Shown: positions 6,678 through 13,144 of the stretch, one piece after another
How positions within the stretch are numbered: position 1 is the stretch's first letter
Layout: the number at the start of each line of letters is the position of its first letter
From: Gammaproteobacteria bacterium
GTDB lineage: Bacteria > Pseudomonadota > Gammaproteobacteria > Steroidobacterales > Steroidobacteraceae
Length of the DNA: 15,428 nt
Direction: 5' to 3'
Assembly: GCA_003162555.1 (NCBI GenBank)
Contig: PMNQ01000072.1
Coordinates: forward strand, 17,127 to 32,554
The notes under the pieces: generated by a model
The model's input: the letters and a program-made list of their open reading frames with translations, nothing else
What the model was told of the DNA's origin: nothing
Databases searched by the model: none
Translations under genes and position numbers: made by a program

Positions 6678-8345
6678 CTAGAAACTGTACTGCGAACGCA
6701 ATGCGTAGGCGTTGAAGCTTTGCCCAATGTCGACGCCAATCGGCGGCGTCGGCGGCGTCGGCGGCGTCGCCGGTGTCGCGCCAAACGGCGTGAGATTGCC
6801 GGGTCCGGCCGGGTTCAGGCGATCGATGTTCACATGCAGGAAATCGAGCAGGAAGCGCAGGTTCGGGTTCGGATACCAGTTGAGGCCCGCCGCCGTGATC
6901 GATTGCTCGCCACCGCGCACGCCATCTGTCGGCGGCGCCAAGCCGGCCAGCCCGGCGTGGTAATTCAGGTCGGCACGGCTGTAGCGCAGCGCCACTTCCC
7001 AGGCTCCATGACCGCCATGCCCGTCGAAGGGAATGAAGGGCCGCGGCGACTGGTACGAACCGTTCGTGGGATTGTAGCGGTGGCTCTCACCGGTGAGCAC
7101 CCAGCTGCCCTCGACATAGAAACCGCTGAAACGCGGATTGGTCAGCGTTGAAGCGCGGCGCTCCACCGAGAACCAGGTGTCTTCGGCCTGCAGCAACCAG
7201 TTCTTGTAGTTGGCCGCGAACTCCACGCCCATCGCGGACGCATGATCCGCATCGATCGTACCGGTGTCGATGAAGCGCGTGCTGTCGACGCGCAACTCCG
7301 GCCGCTCGCGAAAGCGCAGGCCGTAGCGGCCGTTGGTCATGCTGGGCCCCTGATCCGGCGGATGCACGATGTAGGTGCCGTTGGCGCCGATGTGCACATT
7401 GAAGTCGGTTCCGGTCGCCGCAAGGCCCGCAATGCGTCCGACCACCGCGGTCTGAGAATCGTAGACCTCGGCGTCGTTGACCGTGCGGCTGGTCAGCGCG
7501 AGCGATCCCATCCAGCGCGCGCCATTGGCGCGCAGCGCCAGGCCGAGCCGTCCGTCGGCGCCGCCCATCGCGCGCTGCAGTTCCGAGGTCGAAGGACGTT
7601 CAATGAACAGCAGGTCATCGGGCGTGGTGCCGTCCGCGAGATTCGCAGGCGGCGCAAAAGCGCCAAATTGCAGCGTGAACGGCGCCATGCCGGTGTAGGC
7701 GATCCAGGCGTCGTTGATGCGGGTCGGGCCTTCGGTGCCGGCGCCGCCGAGTTCCAGCAGCAACTTGTAATTGAAGGTCCTGGCGATCACGCCCTCAATG
7801 CCAAAGCGCGCGCGCCGGAAATAGGCGCCGTCGCTCAGGTCGCGCGCGCCGTCGATCTCGCGGTTGGCGGTTCCGCCCACCGAGCCGCGGCGGAAGTCGG
7901 TGGCCAGTGATCCGGCGGAGTCCTGGCTGTAGTGCGCCACATCGGCCTGCACCAGCGCGCGCAGCGCAATCGATGAGCGACCGTCGGCGCTGGTCACAGT
8001 CATGCGATTGCCGGCGATGGACAGCTTCGGCTGCTCCTGCGCCGCCACCTTCGCCTGCGTCGCGTTTTGCGTCAGCTTGTCGATCGCGGCCTGCTGCGCG
8101 GCGATGGCCGCATCGGGTTTGACGGCCGCCCCCTGCTGCGCCTGGAGCGCCGCAATCTCCGCGCGCTGCGCCTCGATCTGCTGCTGTTGCGCGGTCAGCT
8201 GCGCAGCCTGCGCATCGAGCGCTTTCTGCAGCGCTTCGAGCTGTTGTTGCACCGTGGGTTTCGGCGCGGCGGCCTGTAGCGGCGTGACCGCCGCCGCAAA
8301 CAGCATCAGGCCAGACAGCACGCTGCTCTTGAGAATGGAATTCAT
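6678..8345 (-). CDS. OprP/OprO-like outer-membrane porin with N-terminal coiled coil
   Basis: A 555-residue outer-membrane porin. A signal peptide (about 1-26, ending LQAAA) is followed by a Gln/Ala-rich coiled coil (about 30-95, with QQQLEALQKAL and repeated QQQ), as found in OprP/OprO-type porins. A long beta-barrel region then ends in Phe (SQYSF), the usual barrel-assembly signal. Barrel phrases such as RRARFGIEG, YKLLLELGG and FYVEGSWVLTGE fit the phosphate-selective porin family. The start is ATG 8343-8345; longer readings add an Arg-rich stretch that would mask the signal peptide. The gene lies 19 nt downstream of modA on the same strand, so co-transcription is likely and a role in oxyanion entry (molybdate) is inferred. 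A Thr-Pro-Pro repeat near the C-terminus is encoded by a 9-bp tandem repeat. Substrate is unproven. Confidence 0.88.
   Translation of the reverse strand: MNSILKSSVLSGLMLFAAAVTPLQAAAPKPTVQQQLEALQKALDAQAAQLTAQQQQIEAQRAEIAALQAQQGAAVKPDAAIAAQQAAIDKLTQNATQAKVAAQEQPKLSIAGNRMTVTSADGRSSIALRALVQADVAHYSQDSAGSLATDFRRGSVGGTANREIDGARDLSDGAYFRRARFGIEGVIARTFNYKLLLELGGAGTEGPTRINDAWIAYTGMAPFTLQFGAFAPPANLADGTTPDDLLFIERPSTSELQRAMGGADGRLGLALRANGARWMGSLALTSRTVNDAEVYDSQTAVVGRIAGLAATGTDFNVHIGANGTYIVHPPDQGPSMTNGRYGLRFRERPELRVDSTRFIDTGTIDADHASAMGVEFAANYKNWLLQAEDTWFSVERRASTLTNPRFSGFYVEGSWVLTGESHRYNPTNGSYQSPRPFIPFDGHGGHGAWEVALRYSRADLNYHAGLAGLAPPTDGVRGGEQSITAAGLNWYPNPNLRFLLDFLHVNIDRLNPAGPGNLTPFGATPATPPTPPTPPIGVDIGQSFNAYALRSQYSF
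6742..6768. repeat. Three perfect 9-bp tandem units inside the porin gene
   Basis: GGCGGCGTC is repeated three times in a row and encodes a Thr-Pro-Pro run on the minus strand, about 30 residues before the porin C-terminus. Changes of one unit keep the reading frame, so the length could vary between strains, probably in a loop between the last barrel strands. Confidence 0.85.
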
Positions 8346-8364
8346 GTGAAGCACCCGTTGAAGT

Positions 8365-9132
8365 TCAATGCAGAACGATGAAGCCGTATTTTTCAAACGC
8401 CGCCGTGCCGGCCGGGCCGCGCAGGAACTCGATGAACGCCGCGGCCTGATCATTGGCCGTGCCTATCATAGCAATAGGATAGCTTATGGTAAGGTGCGAG
8501 TTGACCGGAAACACATCGACGATGCGCACGCCCGGCTCGATCTTTGCGTCAGTGACATAGACGATGCCCAGCGGCGCCTCGCCGCGGGCCACAAAAGCCA
8601 GTGCAGTGCGCACGTTGTCGGCGCGCACCAGCCGGTCCGCGAGATCATTCCAGACCCCTAGAGTGGTCAGTGCCGAACGCGCATATTTTCCCACCGGAAC
8701 CGAGTCGGGATCGCCGGTCGCCAGCCGTCCACCATGGAGCGCCGCCAGCAGCGCGAAATTCGGCTCGATATGCAGCGTGATCTTGCTGTCGGCCGGCGCC
8801 ACCAGCGCCAGGCGATTGCCGAGCAGGTTGCGCCGTGAGGCCTTCTGCAACAGCCCACGCTGGTCGAGGTAGTCCATCCACTCCTGGTCCGCGGAGAAGA
8901 ACACGTCGGCGTGCGCGCCGCTCTCGATCTGCCGGGCCAGCATCGATGTAGCTGCAAAGGAAAACGCGACCTTGTAGCCGGTCGCGGCCGTGTACTCGCT
9001 GCCCAATTCCTGCAGTACGTTGGTCAGCGAGGCCGCCGCGAATACCGTGACCTGGGTGCCCTGCCCGGTCGCAGCTGCGCCAGACGGCAGCAGCAACAGC
9101 AACGCCAGGGCTGTGAAGCATTTCTTCAGCAT
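8365..9132 (-). CDS. modA: Molybdate ABC transporter substrate-binding protein
   Basis: A 255-residue periplasmic binding protein of the ModA family, which hands molybdate or tungstate to a ModBC permease. A signal peptide (about 1-21, LLLLLPSGAAA) is followed by the ligand-site regions of ModA: AASLTN with Ser35, SFAATSML with a second Ser near 63, GDPDSVPVGKYARSAL, and GIVYVTDA with the conserved Tyr. The start is ATG 9130-9132, preceded by GGGAG with 5-nt spacing (9138-9142), which favours it over the in-frame ATG four codons upstream. It is first in a two-gene operon with the OprP-like porin. The permease genes modB and modC are absent nearby and must be elsewhere if transport occurs. The ModE-like regulator is divergent, and an inverted repeat overlaps the likely modA promoter. 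Confidence 0.93.
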   Translation of the reverse strand: MLKKCFTALALLLLLPSGAAATGQGTQVTVFAAASLTNVLQELGSEYTAATGYKVAFSFAATSMLARQIESGAHADVFFSADQEWMDYLDQRGLLQKASRRNLLGNRLALVAPADSKITLHIEPNFALLAALHGGRLATGDPDSVPVGKYARSALTTLGVWNDLADRLVRADNVRTALAFVARGEAPLGIVYVTDAKIEPGVRIVDVFPVNSHLTISYPIAMIGTANDQAAAFIEFLRGPAGTAAFEKYGFIVLH

Positions 9133-9154
9133 CGGCACTCCCACAAGACCGGTT

Positions 9155-9178
9155 CGTTATATTCGTACGTGCATATCG
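9155..9178. promoter_or_regulatory. Candidate ModE box between modA and the ModE-like gene
   Basis: The left half CGTTATAT (9155-9162) matches the ModE half-site as I recall it, and an imperfect mirrored half, ATATCG (9173-9178), lies ten bases further on. On the minus strand the left half contains TATAAC, a possible -10 for modA, so binding there would block modA-porin transcription. It lies in the 130-bp divergent region next to the ModE-like gene itself, the expected place for autoregulation. Confidence 0.55.
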
Positions 9179-9262
9179 TGAGCGAAGCGCGGGCGCGTGG
9201 CAAGCGCGCGGTGCAATCGGCGCGGCCGCAGGCTACAGTTGCCAGCACGGAGGACGCAGCCC

Positions 9263-9616
9263 ATGACGCAGATCAGCGTGCAGATTCGCATTAATTTCAA
9301 CGCCGAGCGTGCCATCGGCCCCGGCCGCATCGAACTGCTGGAGGGCGTGCAGCGCACCGGCTCGCTCGCGCAGGCTGCGCGTGGCATGAAAATGAGTTAC
9401 CGGCGAGCCTGGCAGCTGATGCAGAGCCTGAACAGCTGCCTGGCGAGCCCGGTCAGTGTCGCCGCCAAGGGTGGGCGCCACGGCGGCGGCGCGACGCTGA
9501 CGCCCGCCGGCAAGGCGTTGATCCGCGCCTATCGCGGCTTCGAGACCCGCATGACGCGTGAAAGCCGCCTGCGCTTTGGTAAATTCGCACCGCCGCAATC
9601 ACGGCGCGATGGTTGA
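9263..9616 (+). CDS. modE: One-domain ModE-like winged-helix regulator
   Basis: A 117-residue DNA-binding protein matching the N-terminal domain of ModE, the molybdate-responsive repressor. The LysR-like helix-turn-helix lies at about 32-57 (TGSLAQAARGMKMSYRRAWQ), followed by the wing GGRHGGGATLTPAGKALI at about 70-87. Full ModE is about 260 residues with two C-terminal molybdate-binding Mop domains; none is present here, and the gene ends soon after the DNA-binding domain. Such short forms are known, but their molybdate sensing is unclear. The start ATG 9263-9265 is supported by GGAGG at 9249-9253. Its stop codon overlaps the start of the cyclo-ligase gene. The divergent modA-porin operon is the likely target. 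Confidence 0.85.
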   Translation: MTQISVQIRINFNAERAIGPGRIELLEGVQRTGSLAQAARGMKMSYRRAWQLMQSLNSCLASPVSVAAKGGRHGGGATLTPAGKALIRAYRGFETRMTRESRLRFGKFAPPQSRRDG

Positions 9617-10199
9617 TCCTCACGATGCACGCGCGGTAGCAAGCTGGCGCAAGCTCGAGCGCGAGCGCCTCATCGCCGCACGCCTCGCCCTGCCCGCGGA
9701 CTATCGCGCAGCGCAAGCCCACGCGATCGCCCGCGAACTCGATCGGCTGATTCCGGCCCGTGCAGACACAGTCGTCAGCGTGTATTGGCCGATTCGCGGC
9801 GAGCCTGACCTGCGGCCATGGATGCAGACCGCATTCGAGCGGGCCATCCGCATCGCGCTGCCGGTCACGGTGGCACTGCGCCAGCCACTGCAATTTCGCG
9901 AATGGTGGCCCGGCGCGAGCATGGCGCGCGGACTGTGGAATATTCCCCATCCCGCCGACGGCGCCGAACTCATGCCGACCGTCATACTCGCTCCGGTGGT
10001 CGGCTACGATCGCGCCAACTATCGCCTGGGGTATGGCGGCGGCTTCTTCGACCGCACGCTGGCGAAGTTGGCTCCGCGGCCTCAGGCAATTGGCGTCGGA
10101 TATCCGGAGGCGGCGATCGAAAGCATTTTCCCGCAGCCGTACGACATACCGATGCACAGCATCGTGACCGGCGCTACGTTCGTGACAGGTCCCGGCTGA
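9609..10199 (+). CDS. 5-formyltetrahydrofolate cyclo-ligase
   Basis: A 196-residue cytoplasmic enzyme (MTHFS/YgfA family) that converts 5-formyltetrahydrofolate and ATP to 5,10-methenyltetrahydrofolate, recycling a folate storage form. The key signature is RLGYGGGFFDRT at 139-150, the nucleotide/folate loop of the family. Also typical are VSVYWPIRGEPDL, the WNIPHP segment and LAPVVGYDRANYRL. The length is normal. The preferred start is ATG 9609-9611, which overlaps the end of the ModE-like gene by eight bases; no ribosome site is obvious, so translation may be coupled. An in-frame ATG at 9558 would lengthen the overlap and is less likely. The pairing with modE differs from the usual zapA-ssrS-ygfA neighbourhood of gammaproteobacteria. 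Confidence 0.93.
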   Translation: MVDPHDARAVASWRKLERERLIAARLALPADYRAAQAHAIARELDRLIPARADTVVSVYWPIRGEPDLRPWMQTAFERAIRIALPVTVALRQPLQFREWWPGASMARGLWNIPHPADGAELMPTVILAPVVGYDRANYRLGYGGGFFDRTLAKLAPRPQAIGVGYPEAAIESIFPQPYDIPMHSIVTGATFVTGPG

Positions 10200-10341
10200 C
10201 GACGAGGCCACGCGTTCGCGCAACTCGATCTGCTGCCGAACCAATCCGTTGCTCTGTACGTAAGCGCACCGACGGAGAGGTGGCTCGGCCATCAGGATCA
10301 CACCCTACTCGTGGACCCTGGCGCCACGGATCCGCCCACTT

Positions 10342-10346
10342 AGGAG
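10342..10346 (+). promoter_or_regulatory. Ribosome binding site deciding a GTG start
   Basis: AGGAG stands seven bases before GTG 10354-10356 and fixes the start of the 51-aa DUF3309 gene, which has no ATG at its beginning. Confidence 0.75.
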
Positions 10347-10353
10347 CATTGTC

Positions 10354-10509
10354 GTGCTTGGAACCATCCTGCTGATTGTTCTCGTGATGATGTTGATTGG
10401 AGTCATCCCTGCGTGGCCGCACAGCCGCAGTTGGGGATACGGCCCGAGCGGCGGTCTCGGTCTGGTACTCATCATCGTCGTCATCCTGCTGCTCACAGGA
10501 CGACTGTGA
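10354..10509 (+). CDS. Small DUF3309-family membrane protein
   Basis: A 51-residue protein translated by hand. It has two hydrophobic segments (about 4-18 and 34-48) around the central signature PAWPHSRSWGYGPSGGLGL, the hallmark of the DUF3309 family of very small membrane proteins of unknown function. The GTG start has AGGAG seven bases upstream, and the stop codon is one base before the ATG of the next gene, so it should be co-expressed with the outer-membrane protein. It lies 154 bp after the cyclo-ligase gene, probably with its own promoter. The family is common in environmental proteobacteria and often sits among stress genes. The role is unknown; an inner-membrane location is likely. 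Confidence 0.9.
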   Translation: MLGTILLIVLVMMLIGVIPAWPHSRSWGYGPSGGLGLVLIIVVILLLTGRL

Positions 10510-10510
10510 C

Positions 10511-11101
10511 ATGAAACACACGCGCCTTGCCGGAGCTTTGCTGATCTGTGGCGCGGTTGCGCCCGCATTCGCGGACAATCCGAGCGGCCCCTACATTGGC
10601 GGCGGCTACGGCCGCTTCGACCTGAAAGTTCACAACTTCAACGATGTCGGCCAGGGCGTCGACACGATCGTCGATTCAAACGACAACGCCTGGAAGCTCT
10701 TCGCCGGATGGCGCATGAACCCCTACTTCGCTATTGAAGGCGCCTACATCAATCTGGGCAACCCGGGCGACAAGTTCACGGCGACTGGTTCCAACGGTAC
10801 TTACCAGGTGCATACCACGGGCTTCGCGCCGACGCTTATCAGCTCGCTGCCGCTGGGTCCGGTGGAGTTATTCGCAGAAGCTGGCTATTACTACTACAAC
10901 GTGAAGCTGGCCGTTAACGTGCAGTCGCTCGGCAGCGCGGCGCTGGATTCGAGCCACAGCCGCAGCGACTTCCTGTATGGCGCCGGCGCAGGCATCACCT
11001 TCCTGGATCACCTGCACGTGCGTGGCGAATACCAGCGCATCAACATGGCGAACTACAGTAATTCCGACGCGCTGTGGCTGACGGCAGCCTGGCGCTTCTA
11101 G
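10511..11101 (+). CDS. Small outer-membrane beta-barrel protein
   Basis: A 196-residue protein. A signal peptide (about 1-21, ending PAFA) is followed by alternating strands typical of small eight-stranded barrels: GPYIGGGYGRFDL, WKLFAGWRMNPYFAIEGAYINLG, FAEAGYYYYNV, FLYGAGAGITFL and a C-terminal strand ending WRF. The terminal Phe fits recognition by the barrel-assembly machinery. It resembles the OmpA-like/OmpW-type porin-family domain without an OmpA peptidoglycan-binding domain. ATG 10511-10513 follows the DUF3309 stop by one base, with AGGA about ten bases upstream; a longer reading would overlap the DUF3309 gene throughout and lacks a signal peptide. osmC starts 13 bases downstream, suggesting one transcript. 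Ligand or substrate unknown. Confidence 0.85.
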   Translation: MKHTRLAGALLICGAVAPAFADNPSGPYIGGGYGRFDLKVHNFNDVGQGVDTIVDSNDNAWKLFAGWRMNPYFAIEGAYINLGNPGDKFTATGSNGTYQVHTTGFAPTLISSLPLGPVELFAEAGYYYYNVKLAVNVQSLGSAALDSSHSRSDFLYGAGAGITFLDHLHVRGEYQRINMANYSNSDALWLTAAWRF

Positions 11102-11114
11102 GCAAGGCACGCCC

Positions 11115-11537
11115 ATGAAGAAAACCGCTCACGTCGTCTGGACAGGCGGCATCAAGGATGGCGGCGGCCAGATTACGACCGAGAGCGGCGTGCTCCGCAA
11201 TGCACCTTACGGTTTCAATTCACGCTTCGAGGGCGGCAAGGGTACGAACCCCGAGGAGCTGATCGCCGCTGCGCTTGCCGGATGTTTCTCGATGGCGCTC
11301 GCCCTGACGCTGGGCGAAGCGGGCTTCACGGCCACGAGCATCACGACGGATGCCGAGATCACGCTCGAGAAAAGTGCGAGCGGCTATGAGATCACCAGCA
11401 GCCACCTGATCGTGACAGCCGTGGTGCCCGGCGCTGACGCAGTGCCGTTCGAAGCCCTCGCTCGCAAGACCCTGGCCGGCTGCCCGATCTCGAAGGTGTT
11501 GCGCGCGCCGATCACGATGATGGCCAGACTCGCGTAA
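11115..11537 (+). CDS. osmC: OsmC-family peroxiredoxin (organic hydroperoxide reductase)
   Basis: A 140-residue thiol peroxidase that reduces organic hydroperoxides, acting as a homodimer in the cytoplasm. The protein closely follows E. coli OsmC: GFNSRFEGGKGTNPEEL has the active-site Arg37 and Glu pair, AALAGCFSMAL has the peroxidatic Cys57, and AGCPISKVL has the resolving Cys123. All catalytic residues are present and the length is normal. The start ATG 11115-11117 has only a weak purine stretch before it. It is the third gene of a probable operon with the DUF3309 and barrel genes and converges on the DUF1003 gene with a 15-bp gap, where no clear terminator is seen. Regulation by osmotic or stationary-phase signals is typical of the family but not visible here. 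Confidence 0.95.
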   Translation: MKKTAHVVWTGGIKDGGGQITTESGVLRNAPYGFNSRFEGGKGTNPEELIAAALAGCFSMALALTLGEAGFTATSITTDAEITLEKSASGYEITSSHLIVTAVVPGADAVPFEALARKTLAGCPISKVLRAPITMMARLA

Positions 11538-11552
11538 CCGTCGACCCATCGC

Positions 11553-12092
11553 TTAGCGTATTTCGCGTTTGCCCTGGTCGAGAGCCGAGAGAAGCTGCGC
11601 CGCGTCGATCGGCTTCTGCAGGACGCCAACCTCGGTATCGACGCGGTCGTTCACCATCGGCAGGTCGCGGCGCAGCTCCTCCAGCAGCACAATCAGCTTG
11701 CTGACTTTCTGCTCGGTGAGCAGGTTCACCTGCAGGTCAAGGTGCGCGCGCTGAATCTCGAGCTTCGCCTGGCGGCTCTGCGCATAGAGCACTACGGTGG
11801 AGGTGATCAGCGCGGCAAGGGCCACCGCACCTTGCAGCCAGGCGAACGGTGGCGCGTCCAGTGGCCTCGCGCCCAGTCGCAGGGCTAGTACGTTGCCGGC
11901 GATCCAGGCCAACACCAGCGCCAGCAACACCACCAGGTAGAGAGGACGGCTGATTACGCGGCTGGCAGCCTCGACGCGCCGCTGCGCCGGGCTGAGCTTC
12001 TCATGCTCACGCTCATGGAAAGCGACGATGCTTTCGATGTTTTGCGAGATGTGCTCGGCGATCGGCGCCTGCTTGTCGGTGGACGCAGGCAC
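11553..12092 (-). CDS. DUF1003-family membrane protein
   Basis: About 179 residues, matching the DUF1003 family of inner-membrane proteins of unknown function. Family blocks are the N-terminal EREHEKLSPAQRRVE, two membrane helices (about 50-70 and 84-104), the intervening DAPPFAWLQG, and the C-terminal helical stretch QRAHLDLQVNLLTEQKVSKL. I chose GTG at 12090-12092 because AGGG lies ten bases upstream and the family homology begins soon after. A GTG at 12101 or a TTG at 12146 would add Cys-rich residues that overlap the small gene upstream. It follows the 24-aa peptide gene by about 28 bases and is probably co-transcribed with it. It converges on osmC. Confidence 0.85.
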   Translation of the reverse strand: MPASTDKQAPIAEHISQNIESIVAFHEREHEKLSPAQRRVEAASRVISRPLYLVVLLALVLAWIAGNVLALRLGARPLDAPPFAWLQGAVALAALITSTVVLYAQSRQAKLEIQRAHLDLQVNLLTEQKVSKLIVLLEELRRDLPMVNDRVDTEVGVLQKPIDAAQLLSALDQGKREIR

Positions 12093-12120
12093 TACGCACA
12101 CGCCCTGGCCGGAATGGCGT

Positions 12121-12195
12121 TCAGACTCTCCGCAACACGTAAACAATCAGGGCAATGACGAGCAAGGTACCGAGTATGCCGCCGCCGATATACAT
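12121..12195 (-). CDS. 24-residue membrane peptide
   Basis: Hand translation from ATG 12193-12195 gives MYIGGGILGTLLVIALIVYV plus LRRV. It has a single hydrophobic helix ended by two arginines, which fits an inner-membrane peptide with its C-terminus in the cytoplasm. GGAGA lies five bases before the ATG, a good ribosome site. It is upstream of the DUF1003 gene on the same strand and may be a leader or a functional microprotein. Very small, so the support is the ribosome site, the clean helix and the context rather than homology. Confidence 0.6.
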   Translation of the reverse strand: MYIGGGILGTLLVIALIVYVLRRV

Positions 12196-12383
12196 GTTGG
12201 TCTCCGTTGATAAATGACGAGCGCGCATTGCACCAGCCAGGGTTCCCTGTGTCTGCTCGCTACCGCACCGAAAGGCCGCCGCCGCATTCCTGTACCCAAG
12301 CTACTGATTCCATGAAATCTTCAATCAGCATTTATGTGTATGTGCGGAAACGTACAGAACCACCCTGGGTGACATCTTAGCCT

Positions 12384-12399
12384 TGGCGTGCCTGGTGCT
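12384..12399 (+). promoter_or_regulatory. Sigma-54-like promoter element
   Basis: TGGCGTG-CCTG-GTGCT has the -24 GG and -12 GC separated by ten bases, as RpoN promoters require, and differs from TGGCACG-N4-TTGCT mainly at two positions. It would start transcription about 15 bases before the unrecognised gene at 12426. No enhancer-binding site was identified, and such matches arise by chance in GC-rich DNA. Confidence 0.3.
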
Positions 12400-12425
12400 G
12401 TAATGCACAAAATATGGGACATGCC

Positions 12426-12935
12426 ATGGACTCCAATTCTCGTCAGCGCATTTCGAGCACTACTGTGGGCCGTGCTGCAGACTCAACCACGGATACGTGG
12501 TCCGGACACTTGCCCGTCACGCAGCAGCGTCTGCTGCCAATTTTGCAGCGAGCTGCGGCCGGCGCTCACGATTTCTCGCTGCTGGAACGGTCCCTGTTTG
12601 TGATCTGCGAATTCTGGGCCGCGGTCGCGGCGCGGGACCTGGGAACACATTGGCGATCGAAAGCGGATGAGAGTCTCCATGCTCTGATTACACTCTGCGT
12701 CGCCATGGGACTCTCGGAAGTGGCAGCGGCTCTCACAGAAGCGCGCCGCGACCTTGACGAGCCGCTGACGCCAGTGCAACGACGCCAGCGCATTCGGGCA
12801 TTGGAAGAACAACTGCTCAAGCTCAACGCTCCCATAGATCAGGTCATCGGAAGGTTTGCACAGGCTATCCCACTGCTGTCCAGCGCCCGTGTATCGTGGA
12901 ATACGTCGTCGGCCCTGTCGGGGGATGCAATCTAG
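12426..12935 (+). CDS. Unrecognised helical protein
   Basis: I do not recognise this 169-residue protein. It has no signal peptide or membrane helix. A Ser/Thr-rich N-terminus (about 1-30) is followed by predicted helices: LPVTQQRLLPILQRAAAGAH, FSLLERSLFVICEFWAAVAAR, a second helical pair around ESLHALITLCVAMGL, and a charged helix PVQRRQRIRALEEQLLKL that could form a coiled coil. The start ATG 12426-12428 is preceded by GGGA; another in-frame ATG lies at 12414. A sigma-54-like element lies just upstream. It stands alone between the stress cluster and the accessory region. Coding is supported by an open frame of 173 codons with plausible amino-acid composition, but function cannot be assigned. 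Confidence 0.55.
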   Translation: MDSNSRQRISSTTVGRAADSTTDTWSGHLPVTQQRLLPILQRAAAGAHDFSLLERSLFVICEFWAAVAARDLGTHWRSKADESLHALITLCVAMGLSEVAAALTEARRDLDEPLTPVQRRQRIRALEEQLLKLNAPIDQVIGRFAQAIPLLSSARVSWNTSSALSGDAI

Positions 12936-13144
12936 AGCGAGTGGTGCGGAGATAGGCGCGAGCCCGTAAATCCAAGCTTTTCATTCGAAAGAGATTTGGC
13001 GGAACGCTCAGAAAATGCATACCCGCAGGTGTACCCGCGATGGCGCAGACAACTGCGTGAGATGCCGCGACATGACGAAGTTGTTAAGCGAGAGCGTGAT
13101 GTGCCGCGACATGGCGAAGTTGTTAAACACGAGCGGCTCGTCGC
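12936..13144. other. Gene-free interval between the helical protein and the Fic region
   Basis: No supported gene. The first 95 bases are moderately AT-rich, with a weak dyad (CTTTTCATTCGAAAG) that is not followed by a T-run, so I do not call a terminator. The rest is taken up by the related repeats at 13032-13134. Confidence 0.5.
13032..13134. repeat. Cluster of three related repeats, possible insertion-sequence end
   Basis: Two 33-bp copies (13063-13095 and 13102-13134) share TGCCGCGACATGRCGAAGTT plus GTTAA and differ at about four positions, with a 39-bp period. A third, degenerate copy with a short gap lies at 13032-13056 (CCCGCGATGGCGCAGACAACTG). The arrangement resembles the multiple transposase-binding repeats at the ends of IS21-type elements, but no transposase is adjacent. 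Confidence 0.65.

Noticed and set aside
7242..7910. Plus-strand open frame of 222 codons
   Set aside because: Antisense to the porin barrel region; composition is that of a shadow frame.
8002..8349. Cysteine-rich plus-strand frame resembling a metal-binding protein
   Set aside because: The cysteines arise from reading the Gln/Ala coiled-coil codons of the porin on the opposite strand.
9453..10301. Minus-strand open frame of 282 codons
   Set aside because: Antisense to modE and the cyclo-ligase, both of which have clear family signatures.
10200..10353. 6S RNA (ssrS) next to the cyclo-ligase gene
   Set aside because: In many gammaproteobacteria ssrS lies upstream of this gene, but modE occupies that place here, and the downstream 154 bp shows no long 6S-like hairpin that I could find.
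10397..10510. 38-residue extension of the outer-membrane barrel protein
   Set aside because: It overlaps the DUF3309 gene in another frame and lacks a signal peptide; ATG 10511 gives a clean one.
12950..13010. Rho-independent terminator or tRNA-derived attachment site
   Set aside because: The dyad is weak, there is no T-run, and no tRNA arm could be folded by eye.
13032..13134. CRISPR array
   Set aside because: Only two clear repeats plus a degenerate one, with 6-bp gaps in place of spacers and no cas genes.
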